NCBI GenBank assembly: GCA_022827095.1
Contig: JAJDTP010000021.1
Location: 384,771-448,770, forward strand
DNA: 64,000 bases
Direction of reading: 5' to 3'
From: Dehalococcoidia bacterium
GTDB taxonomy: Bacteria; Chloroflexota; Dehalococcoidia; Lucifugimonadales; UBA3495
Shown: positions 43,132 through 52,021 of the stretch, piece by piece
Numbering within the stretch: position 1 is the first letter of the stretch
Layout: each line of letters opens with the position of its first letter
Notes under the pieces: model-generated
Database searches by the model: none
Told to the model about the DNA's origin: nothing
Seen by the model: only the letters and a program-made list of their open reading frames with translations
Made by a program: the position numbers and the translations under genes

Positions 43132-44565
43132 GTGACCAGCTACGAATTTCTGGAAAACATTCGAACCGTCGTTGGTGACGATTATGTAATCGCGCACCAG
43201 GAGGACCTGCTGGTCTACGAGTACGACGGTTCTGTCGACCGCTCGATGCCCGGGGCGGTCGTTTTGCCAGCCGACACGGACCAAGTCAGTCGAGTGATGA
43301 GGATCGCCTACGAGGCAGGCTTAACCGTGGTCGGCCGGGGAAGCGGCACCGGCCTCAGTGGCGGGGCGATCACGCCGCCGGAAGGACTGCAGATCGCATT
43401 CCCACGAATGAACCGCATCCTGGATGTGGACACGGTAAACCGCACCGCGCTGGTGGAGCCCGGAGTGATTAACCTGGACCTGGACAATCACGTGCGCGGG
43501 TTCGGAATGCGTTACGCGCCCGACCCATCGAGCCAGAGGGCGTGCAGTCTTGGGGGAAATATCGCCGAGAACGCCGGCGGCCCGCACTGCCTGGCGTACG
43601 GGGCGACCACCAACCACGTCATCGGAATGGAAGTGGTCCTGGAAGACGGCGAGGTGGTCCACCTTGGAGGTCTGGCGAGGGAGGCTGCCGGATACGACCT
43701 GAGAGGGGCGTTTGTGGGTTCCGAGGGGACGTTCGGGATCACCACCAAGATACTGGTCCGGTTGCTGCCGCTGCCGGAAACGGTGCGAACCTTCCTGGGC
43801 ATCTTCCCCGACATCGACTCGGCGTGCACCGCGGTGTCGGCAGTGATCGGCCACGGAATCGTTCCCGCGGCGCTGGAGATGATTGACGCGCTGAGCATCA
43901 AGGCGGTCCAAAACGTCACCGACGCGGGATACCCCAACGACGCCGGGGCGGTGCTGTTGATTGAACTCGAGGGCCTGAACGAAGAGGTTGACGAGGTCAG
44001 CGGTGAGGTGGAGGCCGCGCTGTGGGATACCGGCGCCGCCGACGTGCGGGTCGCCGAGGATGACGCCGAACGGGAACGCCTCTGGGTGGGCCGAAAGACG
44101 GCATTTGGCGCATTCGGAACCATCGCGCCGAACTATTACCTGGTTGACGGGGTGGTGCCTCGGACTCGCTTGACGCAGATGCTGCGCAAGGTCAGCGAGG
44201 TCAGCGAGCGTTACGGCATTACCATCGCCAACGTATTCCATGCCGGCGACGGGAACCTGCACCCCTGCATGCTGTTCGACGCCCGCGAGCCCGGCGTTAT
44301 GGAAAACGCGATGGCCGCGGCGGCGGAGCTGATGGAAGAGTGCGCGTTATTGGGCGGCACACTGAGCGGGGAGCATGGCATCGGCCTGGAAAAGAAGGAG
44401 TTCATGCCGCTGGTGTACACCGACGCGGACATGGCAGCAATGCAGCGGGTACGAGAGGCTTTTGCCCCTGAAAACCGGTTGAACCCCGGCAAGATATTCC
44501 CCGACGGGAGCTATTGGCGGCCGGCGGCGCATCCGGCGGCGCTTACCGTCGGAATATACGCCTGA
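43132..44565 (+). CDS. glcD: FAD-linked oxidase, GlcD-like subunit
   Basis: A 477-residue FAD-binding oxidase of the GlcD/lactate dehydrogenase type that oxidises 2-hydroxyacids such as glycolate or D-lactate. The PCMH flavin-binding domain shows VVGRGSGTGLSGGA and SLGGNIAENAGGPHCLAYGAT; the C-terminal cap shows HAGDGNLHPCML and GTLSGEHGIGLEKKEFM. Substrate is not certain. The start is GTG 43132, 7 bases after the NHL gene stop, so coupling with it is likely. It forms a set with the next two genes. Confidence 0.92.
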   Translation: MTSYEFLENIRTVVGDDYVIAHQEDLLVYEYDGSVDRSMPGAVVLPADTDQVSRVMRIAYEAGLTVVGRGSGTGLSGGAITPPEGLQIAFPRMNRILDVDTVNRTALVEPGVINLDLDNHVRGFGMRYAPDPSSQRACSLGGNIAENAGGPHCLAYGATTNHVIGMEVVLEDGEVVHLGGLAREAAGYDLRGAFVGSEGTFGITTKILVRLLPLPETVRTFLGIFPDIDSACTAVSAVIGHGIVPAALEMIDALSIKAVQNVTDAGYPNDAGAVLLIELEGLNEEVDEVSGEVEAALWDTGAADVRVAEDDAERERLWVGRKTAFGAFGTIAPNYYLVDGVVPRTRLTQMLRKVSEVSERYGITIANVFHAGDGNLHPCMLFDAREPGVMENAMAAAAELMEECALLGGTLSGEHGIGLEKKEFMPLVYTDADMAAMQRVREAFAPENRLNPGKIFPDGSYWRPAAHPAALTVGIYA

Positions 44566-44611
44566 ACACCGCAGCGGTGTTCTTCGGTGTCCGAGCGGCG
44601 CCACTCTGGGC

Positions 44612-45946
44612 ATGACCACAACCCCTTCCATCGCTGGACAACTGGCGGAGCTGATTGGTCCGAGCGCAATCGTCGACGCGGGGGATTTGGGAGGATATGC
44701 CATCGGGCAGTGGTTGCCCGTGGTCGCAGCGAAACCGCCCAACGCCGATGAGGTGGCCGAGGTAATGTCCTGGGCGCATCGCACGGGAGTTGCCGTGTAC
44801 CCGTCCGCCGGGCGCACATCCACGCAACTGGGTAATGCTCCGGCGCGTCCGGGCATCGCGCTGGATCTGGCTGGCCTGAACCGGCTGGTGGATTTTCAGC
44901 CCGCCGACCTGACCGTGAGCGTCGAAGCCGGCGCAACCATAGCTCAGCTGGATGAGGCTCTGGCGCAAGACGGAAAACATGTTCCCATCGCGGCGCCGAT
45001 AGCGGATCGCGCAACCATCGGTGGCACCCTGGCGACGGGGATCAGCGGTCCACTGCGATCTGCCTACGGCCTGCCCAGGGATTGGCTGATAGGGATCAGC
45101 GTCGTGGGGGCGGACGGAACCCAGACCAAGGCGGGCGGCAAAGTGGTCAAGAACGTCACCGGCTACGACCTGAACCGCCTCTACACGGGATCACTGGGCA
45201 CGCTGGCGGTCATCACTGAAGCAACTTTCAAGCTGGCTCCGGCGCCGACGGATTGGGCCGTGATTCTGGCAGCATTCGACGGTGTCGATTCCGCAGCCAA
45301 CGCGGCGCAGAACCTGCAGAGCCAATACTACGCTCCGCTGGGATTGCACATCCTGACCGGCGAGGCAGCGCAGCGGATAGATCCCTCAATGGGAGAGAGC
45401 GCACTGGCCGTCGCCGTGTCCGGCGGCAGGCCGGCATCGATGAAACGCCGGGTAGAAGACACAGTTGGGCTCTGGTCTCCGGTGGCGGGCACAGTCCGCG
45501 TTGCCAGGGGAGACGAAGCGAACGGGCTGATCCGCACACTTACGGACCTCCCGGCTGACGCCGAAACGCCGCCCTCGATGTGCGTCAGGATCAATGCGCC
45601 GCCATCGGCGTTGCCGGAAGTTTTGGCTTTCGCCAACGTGCCTATGGGAAACTTACCGCCACCATCGGTGGTGGCGGACGTCGGATTCGGTGGAGGTCGG
45701 CTGCTGTGGTGGGGCGACCCGGAGTCCGCTGATCCCGAAAATGTGGCTACCGGGCTGCGTGGCATCCAGTCAGCGGCTGGGCGCTTGGGCGGCGCAGCGA
45801 TCATTGAGCGATGCCCGGATGACGCAAAGGTACATTTCGACGTTTGGGGTGAGCAACCGTCGGGTATGCAGATCATGCGCCGGCTGAAGCGGCAGTTTGA
45901 TCCCCAGAACATCCTGAACCCCGGCCGCTTCGTTGGAGGATTGTGA
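44612..45946 (+). CDS. glcE: FAD-binding subunit, GlcE-like
   Basis: A 444-residue GlcE-type FAD-binding protein. The flavin domain is visible in VYPSAGRTSTQLGNAPARPG, IADRATIGGTLATGISGPLRSAYG and KVVKNVTGYDLNRLYTGSLGTLAVITEATFKL. Compared with E. coli GlcE (350 residues) it is longer, from an added C-terminal part that ends QFDPQNILNPGRFVGGL, a typical oxidase C-terminus. It acts with GlcD and GlcF as a membrane-associated 2-hydroxyacid dehydrogenase. The stop overlaps the glcF start by 1 base (TGATG). Confidence 0.9.
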   Translation: MTTTPSIAGQLAELIGPSAIVDAGDLGGYAIGQWLPVVAAKPPNADEVAEVMSWAHRTGVAVYPSAGRTSTQLGNAPARPGIALDLAGLNRLVDFQPADLTVSVEAGATIAQLDEALAQDGKHVPIAAPIADRATIGGTLATGISGPLRSAYGLPRDWLIGISVVGADGTQTKAGGKVVKNVTGYDLNRLYTGSLGTLAVITEATFKLAPAPTDWAVILAAFDGVDSAANAAQNLQSQYYAPLGLHILTGEAAQRIDPSMGESALAVAVSGGRPASMKRRVEDTVGLWSPVAGTVRVARGDEANGLIRTLTDLPADAETPPSMCVRINAPPSALPEVLAFANVPMGNLPPPSVVADVGFGGGRLLWWGDPESADPENVATGLRGIQSAAGRLGGAAIIERCPDDAKVHFDVWGEQPSGMQIMRRLKRQFDPQNILNPGRFVGGL

Positions 45947-47346
45947 TGGTCAGCGCCCCGGACCGGCATTCGGACGCCGGTGAGCACATGGGCGGCGGCA
46001 TAGATGCCGGGCATGGGTTTCCGTACGGATTGCCCTTCGAAGGCTCGCTGAACGACGGGCCCGGGTTTGCCGGTTCCGACGCGCCGGCCGAGGCGGACCT
46101 TTACCGGTGCGTGCACTGCGGCCTGTGTCTGAGCGCGTGCCCCACCTATGTCGAGACGCGTCTGGAAACCGAATCCCCGCGCGGGCGCATCGCCCTGATG
46201 AAGGCGGTCCACGAAGGGCGCACCGGCATCAGCGACCGGCTGGTGTCCCACTGGGAACTCTGCCTGCAGTGTCGAGCGTGCGAGGCGGTCTGTCCGTCGG
46301 GTGTGCCCTACGGACGCCTCATGGAACACACCAGGGCACAGGTCCAGGACAACGGCCTGCAGAGCCCCGAACTGGGCCGGCTGTCGCGACTGTTCCTGCG
46401 GACAGCGCTGCCGCACAACGGCAGACTGCGCCTGGCCGGACACCTGATGCGGTTTTACCAACGGTCCGGATTGCAGCAGTTGGTACGCAAGTCTCGACTC
46501 CTCAGCCTATTGCCCGGTGATCTGGCGGCAATGGAAGCGCAGATGCCCGTCATGGGGCGTCAGTTTTTCGGTGCCCGCGGCCAGGTATTCCCCGCGCAGG
46601 GCGAAAGGCGGATGACCGTGGGCCTGCTATCCGGATGCGTCATGCCGCTGATGCAAGGCGATGCGATGCGGGCGGCGGTGCGGGTGCTGCAGCGGAACGG
46701 GTGCGACGTTGCGGTTCCGCCGACCCAGGGATGCTGCGGGGCTCTGAACCTACACGCCGGCGATTTGGAATTGGGCCGGCGCATGGCACGCCGGAACATC
46801 GACGCCTTCAAGCAGGCTGGCGTGGATGTGGTTGTAACGGCGTCGGCCGGGTGCGGTTCGTCGATGAAGGAGTACGGCGACCTGCTCCACGATGATCCCC
46901 ACTACGCAGATGCGGCGCACGAGTTTGCGCGCAACACGCGGGACATCACCGAATTCCTGGCCGCATTGCCGCTGGACACGCCACGGGGCCAACTACCCTG
47001 GCGGGTCACCATGCAGGACCCGTGCCACCTGGCGCACGCCCAGCGAATTACCGAGGCGCCGAGGCAGGTTCTACGGAGCATTCCGGGATTGGACTTGGTG
47101 GAGATGGCGGAGTCGTCGCTGTGCTGCGGCTCCGCGGGTTTCTACTCGTTAATCCAACGGGACATGTCGCAGCGATTGCAGAGGCGCAAGATCGACAACG
47201 CAGCGGCGACGGGAGCAGAGGTCATCGCTTCCGCGAACCCGGGATGCATCGGCCAACTGGAACAGGGACTGCGTGATGCCGGCTCCGACGCACGAGTGAT
47301 GCACGTGGTGGAGATATTGGACGCTGCGTATCAGGCGGAACGGTGA
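45946..47346 (+). CDS. glcF: Iron-sulfur subunit, GlcF-like (heterodisulfide reductase-type)
   Basis: A 466-residue electron-transfer subunit. Two [4Fe-4S] ferredoxin motifs are visible, CVHCGLCLSACPTY and CLQCRACEAVCPSG, followed by two CCG domains (QGCCGALNLHAGDLELG, and DPCHLAHAQ with SSLCCGSAGFYS). It passes electrons from GlcD/GlcE to the respiratory chain. A GTG at 45943 is an alternative start. Its 3' end overlaps the convergent DUF2283 gene by 16 bp. The N-terminal 40 residues before the first cluster are not conserved. Confidence 0.93.
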   Translation: MVSAPDRHSDAGEHMGGGIDAGHGFPYGLPFEGSLNDGPGFAGSDAPAEADLYRCVHCGLCLSACPTYVETRLETESPRGRIALMKAVHEGRTGISDRLVSHWELCLQCRACEAVCPSGVPYGRLMEHTRAQVQDNGLQSPELGRLSRLFLRTALPHNGRLRLAGHLMRFYQRSGLQQLVRKSRLLSLLPGDLAAMEAQMPVMGRQFFGARGQVFPAQGERRMTVGLLSGCVMPLMQGDAMRAAVRVLQRNGCDVAVPPTQGCCGALNLHAGDLELGRRMARRNIDAFKQAGVDVVVTASAGCGSSMKEYGDLLHDDPHYADAAHEFARNTRDITEFLAALPLDTPRGQLPWRVTMQDPCHLAHAQRITEAPRQVLRSIPGLDLVEMAESSLCCGSAGFYSLIQRDMSQRLQRRKIDNAAATGAEVIASANPGCIGQLEQGLRDAGSDARVMHVVEILDAAYQAER

Positions 47347-47543
47347 GGTGCGGGGACCTGCTCGAAGGAAAACGCGGGGATATCCATCCTCGCGCTGGCG
47401 TGCTCGATAGTGATGGCGCACAGACAGCCAGAGGCATCCAGGTCCAGTAGCGTGTTTTCGTCCAAGTCGCGGGTTTCGTCGACCGCAGCGGTGTAGAGTT
47501 CGATGTATAGCGTATCAGTGTCTGAAAAATACTTGACCTTCAT
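47331..47543 (-). CDS. DUF2283 protein (possible antitoxin)
   Basis: A 70-residue DUF2283 protein: KVKYFSDTDTLYIEL at the start, then ETRDLDENTLLDLDASGCLCAITIEHAS. This short beta-rich family is of unknown biochemical role and often accompanies small DUF4258-like genes. The ATG overlaps the stop of the upstream partner gene by 4 bases (ATGA). The last bases overlap the glcF 3' end in the opposite direction. Confidence 0.85.
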   Translation of the reverse strand: MKVKYFSDTDTLYIELYTAAVDETRDLDENTLLDLDASGCLCAITIEHASARMDIPAFSFEQVPAPHRSA

Positions 47544-47776
47544 GGCCTGAACCTCCGGTCAAAGAAAGCGTTGTGCACTGTCATTCTATCTGGCAGCAGG
47601 ACAACCCTCAAATACCTTCCATCCATCTCAGGGATTGGGGCCCATAATCTGATACGCCCATCCGCTTGAACTGCCTCATGGGTGGGTCGCTCAATGACTT
47701 GCCTGATCCATTCCAATTCTATGAAGGAACGATCCGGCCGCCGACGAACGGTTTCGAAATATCTGGTGAATCGCAT
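47540..47776 (-). CDS. Small DUF4258-like protein, partner of DUF2283
   Basis: A 78-residue basic protein: RFTRYFETVRRRPDRSFIELEWIRQVIERP at the start, WAPIPEMDGRYLRVVLL in the middle and TVHNAFFDRRFR at the end. It resembles small proteins that occur just upstream of DUF2283 genes and may be a toxin-like partner. An alternative GTG start is at 47782. A palindrome immediately precedes the start, covering the region where a ribosome-binding site would lie. The role is not proven. Confidence 0.65.
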   Translation of the reverse strand: MRFTRYFETVRRRPDRSFIELEWIRQVIERPTHEAVQADGRIRLWAPIPEMDGRYLRVVLLPDRMTVHNAFFDRRFRP

Positions 47777-47781
47777 GATCA

Positions 47782-47804
47782 CAGGGGCGCTAATCGCGCC
47801 CCTG
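47782..47804. repeat. Palindrome immediately before the DUF2283 gene pair
   Basis: CAGGGGCGC (47782-47790) and GCGCCCCTG (47796-47804) flank a 5-base loop. It begins 6 bp upstream of the start codon of the small gene, so it covers its translation-initiation region. It can be an operator, a translation-blocking hairpin, or the terminator of the aminotransferase gene upstream; it is related to the GGGGCGA palindrome family. Confidence 0.6.
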
Positions 47805-47838
47805 GATTGCTGATTGGAGCAGGTTCGGGGTTTACTGG

Positions 47839-49035
47839 TCAGTCGCCGTGGCTGGCAAATCTCCGTTGGGCCGCCGCCACGCTGGCTCCGTAGGCCACCT
47901 CGTAATCCATGTCGCCGAGGATGACTTCCAGGGCGGAGAGAAGCGACAACACGCTGGCTTCGCGGGCGCCGTTGCCCATCATGCCGACGCGCCAGACCCG
48001 GCCGCGGAACTCGCCCAGGCCGCCGCTGACCTCAATGTTGAAATCGTTCAGGAGACGCGCGCGCACATCGGCCTCGTTGACTCCCTCGGGCGCGTTGACC
48101 ACGGTGATGGGGTTGAGCTGGTAGTCGGGGTCGGTAGCCAGTTCCAGGCCCATGGCGGTCAGACCGGCGCGCAAAGCGGCGGCAACCTTGGCGTGACGAT
48201 CATGCTGTTCGTCGAGGCCTTCCTCCATCATCATGCGGAGGGACTCGCGCATGGCATAGATCATGGTGATCGGACTGGTGTGGTGATAGACCCGCTGGGT
48301 CTCATTCCAGTATTCCGCGACGCCCTGGAGGTTGAAGTAGAAGCTTTCGACGGTGGTGTCGCGCTTGTTGATGACGTCCATGGCGCGTTCGCCGAAGCTG
48401 ATGGGAGCCAGGCCCGGAGGGGCGCCCAGGCACTTTTGGCTGGCGCTGTAGCAGACGTCGATATCCCAGCCATCGACTTGAACATCATGGCTGCCCAGGG
48501 AGGTCACCGCGTCGGCGACGACCAGGGCGCCATGCCGGTGAGCGAGGTCTATAGCATCCGTCAGGGGAGTGATCGCGCCGGTAGAAGTTTCGGCGTGGAC
48601 GAGTCCGACCATCTTGGTGCCGGGGTTTGCGTTGAGAGCGTCCTCGAGGGCGTTGAGGTCGGCGGGCTTTCCCCAGGGAGAATCGACCATGACCGTATTC
48701 GCTCCGCAGCGCTGGGCGATGTCGGCGAGACGCACACCAAAATAACCGTTCCGGCAGACTATGGCAGTGTCACCACGTTCAATGACGTTCACGCAGGCGG
48801 TTTCCATGGCCCCCGTTCCGGTGGCGGAGATGGGCATGGTGACGGTGTTGCCGGTGTGGAAAACCTGGCGCAGCATCTCGCACACTTCGTCCATGACCTG
48901 GAAGAACACGGGATCCAGGTGCCCGACCACTGGCTGGGTCATGGCGCGCAGGACCCGGGGATGAACGGTGCATGGGCCGGCGCCCAGCAGGAGTCGGTTC
49001 GGCGCTTCGAATTCGTCTCGATATGATTCGGTCAC
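47839..49035 (-). CDS. Class V PLP aminotransferase (alanine-glyoxylate type)
   Basis: A 398-residue PLP enzyme similar to serine/alanine-glyoxylate or serine-pyruvate aminotransferase. Seen are LLLGAGPCTVHPRVL near the start, VGLVHAETSTGA, VVADAVTSLGSHDVQVDGWDIDVCYSASQKCLGAPPGL, with the PLP-binding Lys in SQKCLG, and GLGEFRGRVWRVGMMG near the end. The nearby glc genes make a glyoxylate-linked role attractive, though they lie on the other strand. The start is GTG 49035 with GGGAG 8 bases upstream; a longer frame upstream has no similarity. Confidence 0.9.
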   Translation of the reverse strand: MTESYRDEFEAPNRLLLGAGPCTVHPRVLRAMTQPVVGHLDPVFFQVMDEVCEMLRQVFHTGNTVTMPISATGTGAMETACVNVIERGDTAIVCRNGYFGVRLADIAQRCGANTVMVDSPWGKPADLNALEDALNANPGTKMVGLVHAETSTGAITPLTDAIDLAHRHGALVVADAVTSLGSHDVQVDGWDIDVCYSASQKCLGAPPGLAPISFGERAMDVINKRDTTVESFYFNLQGVAEYWNETQRVYHHTSPITMIYAMRESLRMMMEEGLDEQHDRHAKVAAALRAGLTAMGLELATDPDYQLNPITVVNAPEGVNEADVRARLLNDFNIEVSGGLGEFRGRVWRVGMMGNGAREASVLSLLSALEVILGDMDYEVAYGASVAAAQRRFASHGD

Positions 49036-49082
49036 GATGATCTCCCTTTCGGATAAACAGGCCCGGATACTGCGACGCGCTA

Positions 49083-49880
49083 CTAGACGACCGCGGATGC
49101 GCCGCCATCGATGTTGATCGCTACACCGGTCAAGTAGCTGGCACGATCGGAGGCCAGGAACGCGATCACATCGCCGGCCTCGGAGCCCTCGCCGACGCGG
49201 CCCAAGGGCACGCCGCGCCCGGCGGCCAACTGGGCGTAAAAGTCGTCCATGTCCAGGTCCGGCTCGTTCACGATGCGGGCATCGTAACGGCGCTGGTGCT
49301 GGCCGCTCTTGATGAGGCCGATGCACACGGTGTTGACGAGGATGTTGTCACTGGCCAGATCCTTGGACAGGCCCTTGGTGATGGCTATGCCGGCCGCGCG
49401 GGAGATTGACGTGGGCATGGAATTGGCGCCCGGGGTTCGTCCTCCCAGATTGGTGACGTTGATGATGCGTCCGCCGCCGACCTTGCGCATCTCTGGAATG
49501 GATGCCCGGATGAGGCGAACCGCGCCCCATACCTTCAACTCGAAGTCCAGCTCCCAGTCGTCGTCGCTGACGTCCTCGAAGCCTTTGGCCATGGAGGTGC
49601 CGGCGTTGTTAACCAGGATGTCGACGCGGCCGTACCGCTCCACCGCGGTGTTGACCACGCGCGCCGCCGTCTCTTTGTCGGTGACGTCTGCGGAGAGGGG
49701 CAGCACCTCACCCTCAGTCGCGGTGCGGATCTCGTCCGCCGCGGCGTCCAGAACCTCCTGACGGCGAGCCACGATGATTACGTTGGCCCCTTCGCCGGCC
49801 ATGCGCTCTGCCGCTGCTTTACCGATGCCCTCGCTACCGCCGGTGACAATGGCTACCTTGCCGTCCAGTCCCATCTCCAT
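49083..49880 (-). CDS. SDR-family protein lacking the YxxxK active site
   Basis: A 265-residue short-chain dehydrogenase-like protein. The nucleotide-binding TGGSEGIG and the NNAG motif are present. At the active site, the expected Tyr-x-x-x-Lys reads T157-S-I-S-R161 (SMPTSISRAAG), and the usual Ser of strand 5 is an Asn/Thr pair (INVTNLGG). A reductase activity of the normal type is therefore unlikely, though relatives with the PTS-x-SRAAG variant may have another chemistry or only bind the nucleotide. AAGGAGG precedes ATG 49880, deciding the start. It is 48 bp upstream of the aminotransferase gene. Confidence 0.85.
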   Translation of the reverse strand: MEMGLDGKVAIVTGGSEGIGKAAAERMAGEGANVIIVARRQEVLDAAADEIRTATEGEVLPLSADVTDKETAARVVNTAVERYGRVDILVNNAGTSMAKGFEDVSDDDWELDFELKVWGAVRLIRASIPEMRKVGGGRIINVTNLGGRTPGANSMPTSISRAAGIAITKGLSKDLASDNILVNTVCIGLIKSGQHQRRYDARIVNEPDLDMDDFYAQLAAGRGVPLGRVGEGSEAGDVIAFLASDRASYLTGVAINIDGGASAVV

Positions 49881-49980
49881 GGCTCGCCTCCTTAGCGTTT
49901 TCGGCCCGAACAACGCGAATAGTTCGGGCAGCAAATTATGTCTACGGGCAACGGGGATTATAGCATAGGGGCCGGATCGT

Positions 49981-50778
49981 TCAGCCGCCCGGAGCACCGG
50001 ACAGGCCCCAAGAAGGATCGTCGTCGCAGGTGGCAAGCATCTTTTCCAGGGCGCCGACTTCAGCGGACGTTACGGTCAAGTCCCAAGTCTTCTTGACGGA
50101 GATCCAATCGGCGGCGTAGCGGCACCAACCGGCGCTCTTTTCGGGTCTCCATTCGTCGGGCGCCTGCTTGCCCTTGGAGCGGTTGACCGGCGCGCTGGTA
50201 GCCTGGAGGCTCGCCGGGTGGGTCAGGTCGTTGGCGTAGGCACGTTTTCGTTCCGGTGACCAATCCCAGCCTCCAGACAGGTGGGCGTGGCCCAGGGGAA
50301 CGTGGTGGTCAATGTCCAAGTCGGATGCGTCGGTGAACACCTGGCCGGTCCACGGGCCCACCCACCGACCGGCTATGACGCGGCACTGGTCGCCATCGTC
50401 CTCCAGCGCGAAAGATACTGGGGCCAAGCTCTCGGAGATGAGCACCTCGGCGCGGGTGTTCTGGCAATCCCGGTCGGCATCAATCCACTGTCCCCAGTCG
50501 CGGCGGTTGTACTCGGTATCGCCGCCACGGGCGGCCACACGAAGGCCGCGAAGGGAGACGAGCAGCGATTGAACTTCAGGGGATTCCGCAGATGGGTCGA
50601 TTGCAGCCGGTGGTTGCTGGCTCGGCTCCGACGGCTCCGTGTCGCTCGCGACGTCGCCGGCCAACTGCCGTGCGGCGTCGATAGTATCGGTTACCTCTGA
50701 CGTGCAGGCGGTGACCAAGAGGGCGGCCACCGCCACAGCCAACAGGGCGGCGATTGCAGGCGCCCGCAAAGGCGTCAC
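49981..50778 (-). CDS. Secreted HNH-type nuclease lipoprotein
   Basis: A 265-residue putative lipoprotein with a C-terminal HNH-like (GmrSD/DUF1524-like) nuclease domain. The N-terminus is a signal with lipobox VTAC. The nuclease core shows DLDIDHHVPLGHAHLSGG, then YANDLTHPASLQATSAPVNRSKG, matching the metal-binding His, Asn and His. A hydrophilic, Ser/Pro/Glu linker follows the lipobox. It begins 13 bp after trpB with a GTG start, in the position where trpA is commonly found. A role in extracellular DNA use is possible but not shown. Confidence 0.85.
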   Translation of the reverse strand: MTPLRAPAIAALLAVAVAALLVTACTSEVTDTIDAARQLAGDVASDTEPSEPSQQPPAAIDPSAESPEVQSLLVSLRGLRVAARGGDTEYNRRDWGQWIDADRDCQNTRAEVLISESLAPVSFALEDDGDQCRVIAGRWVGPWTGQVFTDASDLDIDHHVPLGHAHLSGGWDWSPERKRAYANDLTHPASLQATSAPVNRSKGKQAPDEWRPEKSAGWCRYAADWISVKKTWDLTVTSAEVGALEKMLATCDDDPSWGLSGAPGG

Positions 50779-50791
50779 TCCCCGGTATCCG

Positions 50792-52000
50792 TCAGGAACC
50801 GATGCCCTCGCGCTCCGCTATAGAGGGCACGTCCTTGTCGCCGCGACCGCTGAGGCAGACCACGATGATGTCGTCAGCCGCCATGTTGGCAGCCATGTGA
50901 CTGACATGGTAGATCGCGTGGGCGGACTCCAGGGCCGGGATGATGCCTTCGGTGCGGCAGAGGAGGCGGAAACCCTCCAGGGCCTCTTCGTCCGTTACGG
51001 CCAGGTACTCGCCGCGGCCGGTGGCCTTGAGCCAGCTGTGCTCCGGGCCGACGCCGGGGTAGTCGAGACCGGCGGAGATGCTGTGCGCCTCCTGGATCTG
51101 GCCATTCTCGTCCTGCAGGAGGTAGGACAGCGAGCCGTGGAGCACGCCGGGGCGTCCGGCGGACAGGGTCGCCGAATGCCTACCGGTGTCCACGCCCTCG
51201 CCCGCAGCCTCTACCCCGACCAGGCGCACGCCCTCGTCCCCGATGAACTCGTAGAAGGTGCCGATGGCGTTGCTCCCACCGCCCACGCAGGCGACCACAG
51301 CGCTGGGCAGACGGCCTTCGGCGTCGAGGATCTGCTGACGGGCTTCGCGCCCGATAACCGACTGAAAGTCGCGGACCAGCATGGGATACGGATGTGGCCC
51401 GACCACGCTGCCAATCAGGTAGTGCGTGGTTTCCACGTTGGTCACCCAATCGCGGATCGATTCGTTGATGGCGTCCTTGAGGGTTCGCGTACCGGATTCG
51501 ACGGCGATGACCTCGGCGCCGAGGAGACGCATACGATAGACGTTGAGGGCCTGGCGCACCGTGTCCTCTGCGCCCATGTAGACGATGCACTGGAGCCCGA
51601 GCATGGCGCAGACGGTGGCCGTGGCGACGCCATGCTGACCGGCGCCGGTTTCCGCGATGATGCGCTGCTTGCCCATGCGCTGGGCCAGCAGGCTCTGCCC
51701 GAGCGCGTTGTTGATCTTGTGGGCTCCGGTGTGGGCCAGGTCCTCGCGCTTGAGGTAGATGCGTGCGCCGCCACAGTGCCGGCTCAGGTTTTCGGCGTAG
51801 TACAGAGCGGTGGGGCGGCCGGCGTAGTTGGTCATCAAATGATTGAGTTGTTCGGCGAACCCGGCATCGTCCTGGACGGCGCGATAGGAATCTTCCAGCT
51901 CCGTTAGGGCGGCCATTACCGTTTCGGGGACGAACTTGCCGCCGAAATCGCCGAACCGGCCGCGCTCGTCCGGAAGGTTGGTCTGGGTGGTGACTACCAT
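50792..52000 (-). CDS. trpB: Tryptophan synthase beta chain
   Basis: A 402-residue PLP enzyme that condenses indole with serine. The PLP Lys95 lies in [23 protein letters not shown], the catalytic-site segment and a GSNAIG phosphate-binding region ([11 protein letters not shown]) are intact, as is the C-terminal [11 protein letters not shown]-type end. It is the TrpB1 type usually partnered with TrpA. trpF is 21 bp upstream. No trpA follows; the next gene is the nuclease lipoprotein. Confidence 0.96.
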   Translation of the reverse strand: MVVTTQTNLPDERGRFGDFGGKFVPETVMAALTELEDSYRAVQDDAGFAEQLNHLMTNYAGRPTALYYAENLSRHCGGARIYLKREDLAHTGAHKINNALGQSLLAQRMGKQRIIAETGAGQHGVATATVCAMLGLQCIVYMGAEDTVRQALNVYRMRLLGAEVIAVESGTRTLKDAINESIRDWVTNVETTHYLIGSVVGPHPYPMLVRDFQSVIGREARQQILDAEGRLPSAVVACVGGGSNAIGTFYEFIGDEGVRLVGVEAAGEGVDTGRHSATLSAGRPGVLHGSLSYLLQDENGQIQEAHSISAGLDYPGVGPEHSWLKATGRGEYLAVTDEEALEGFRLLCRTEGIIPALESAHAIYHVSHMAANMAADDIIVVCLSGRGDKDVPSIAEREGIGS

Positions 52001-52021
52001 TGATTTACAGCCTCCGGTGGT

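Noticed and set aside
50639-51907. A 422-codon plus-strand frame opposite trpB
   Set aside because: Shadow of trpB; no family features.
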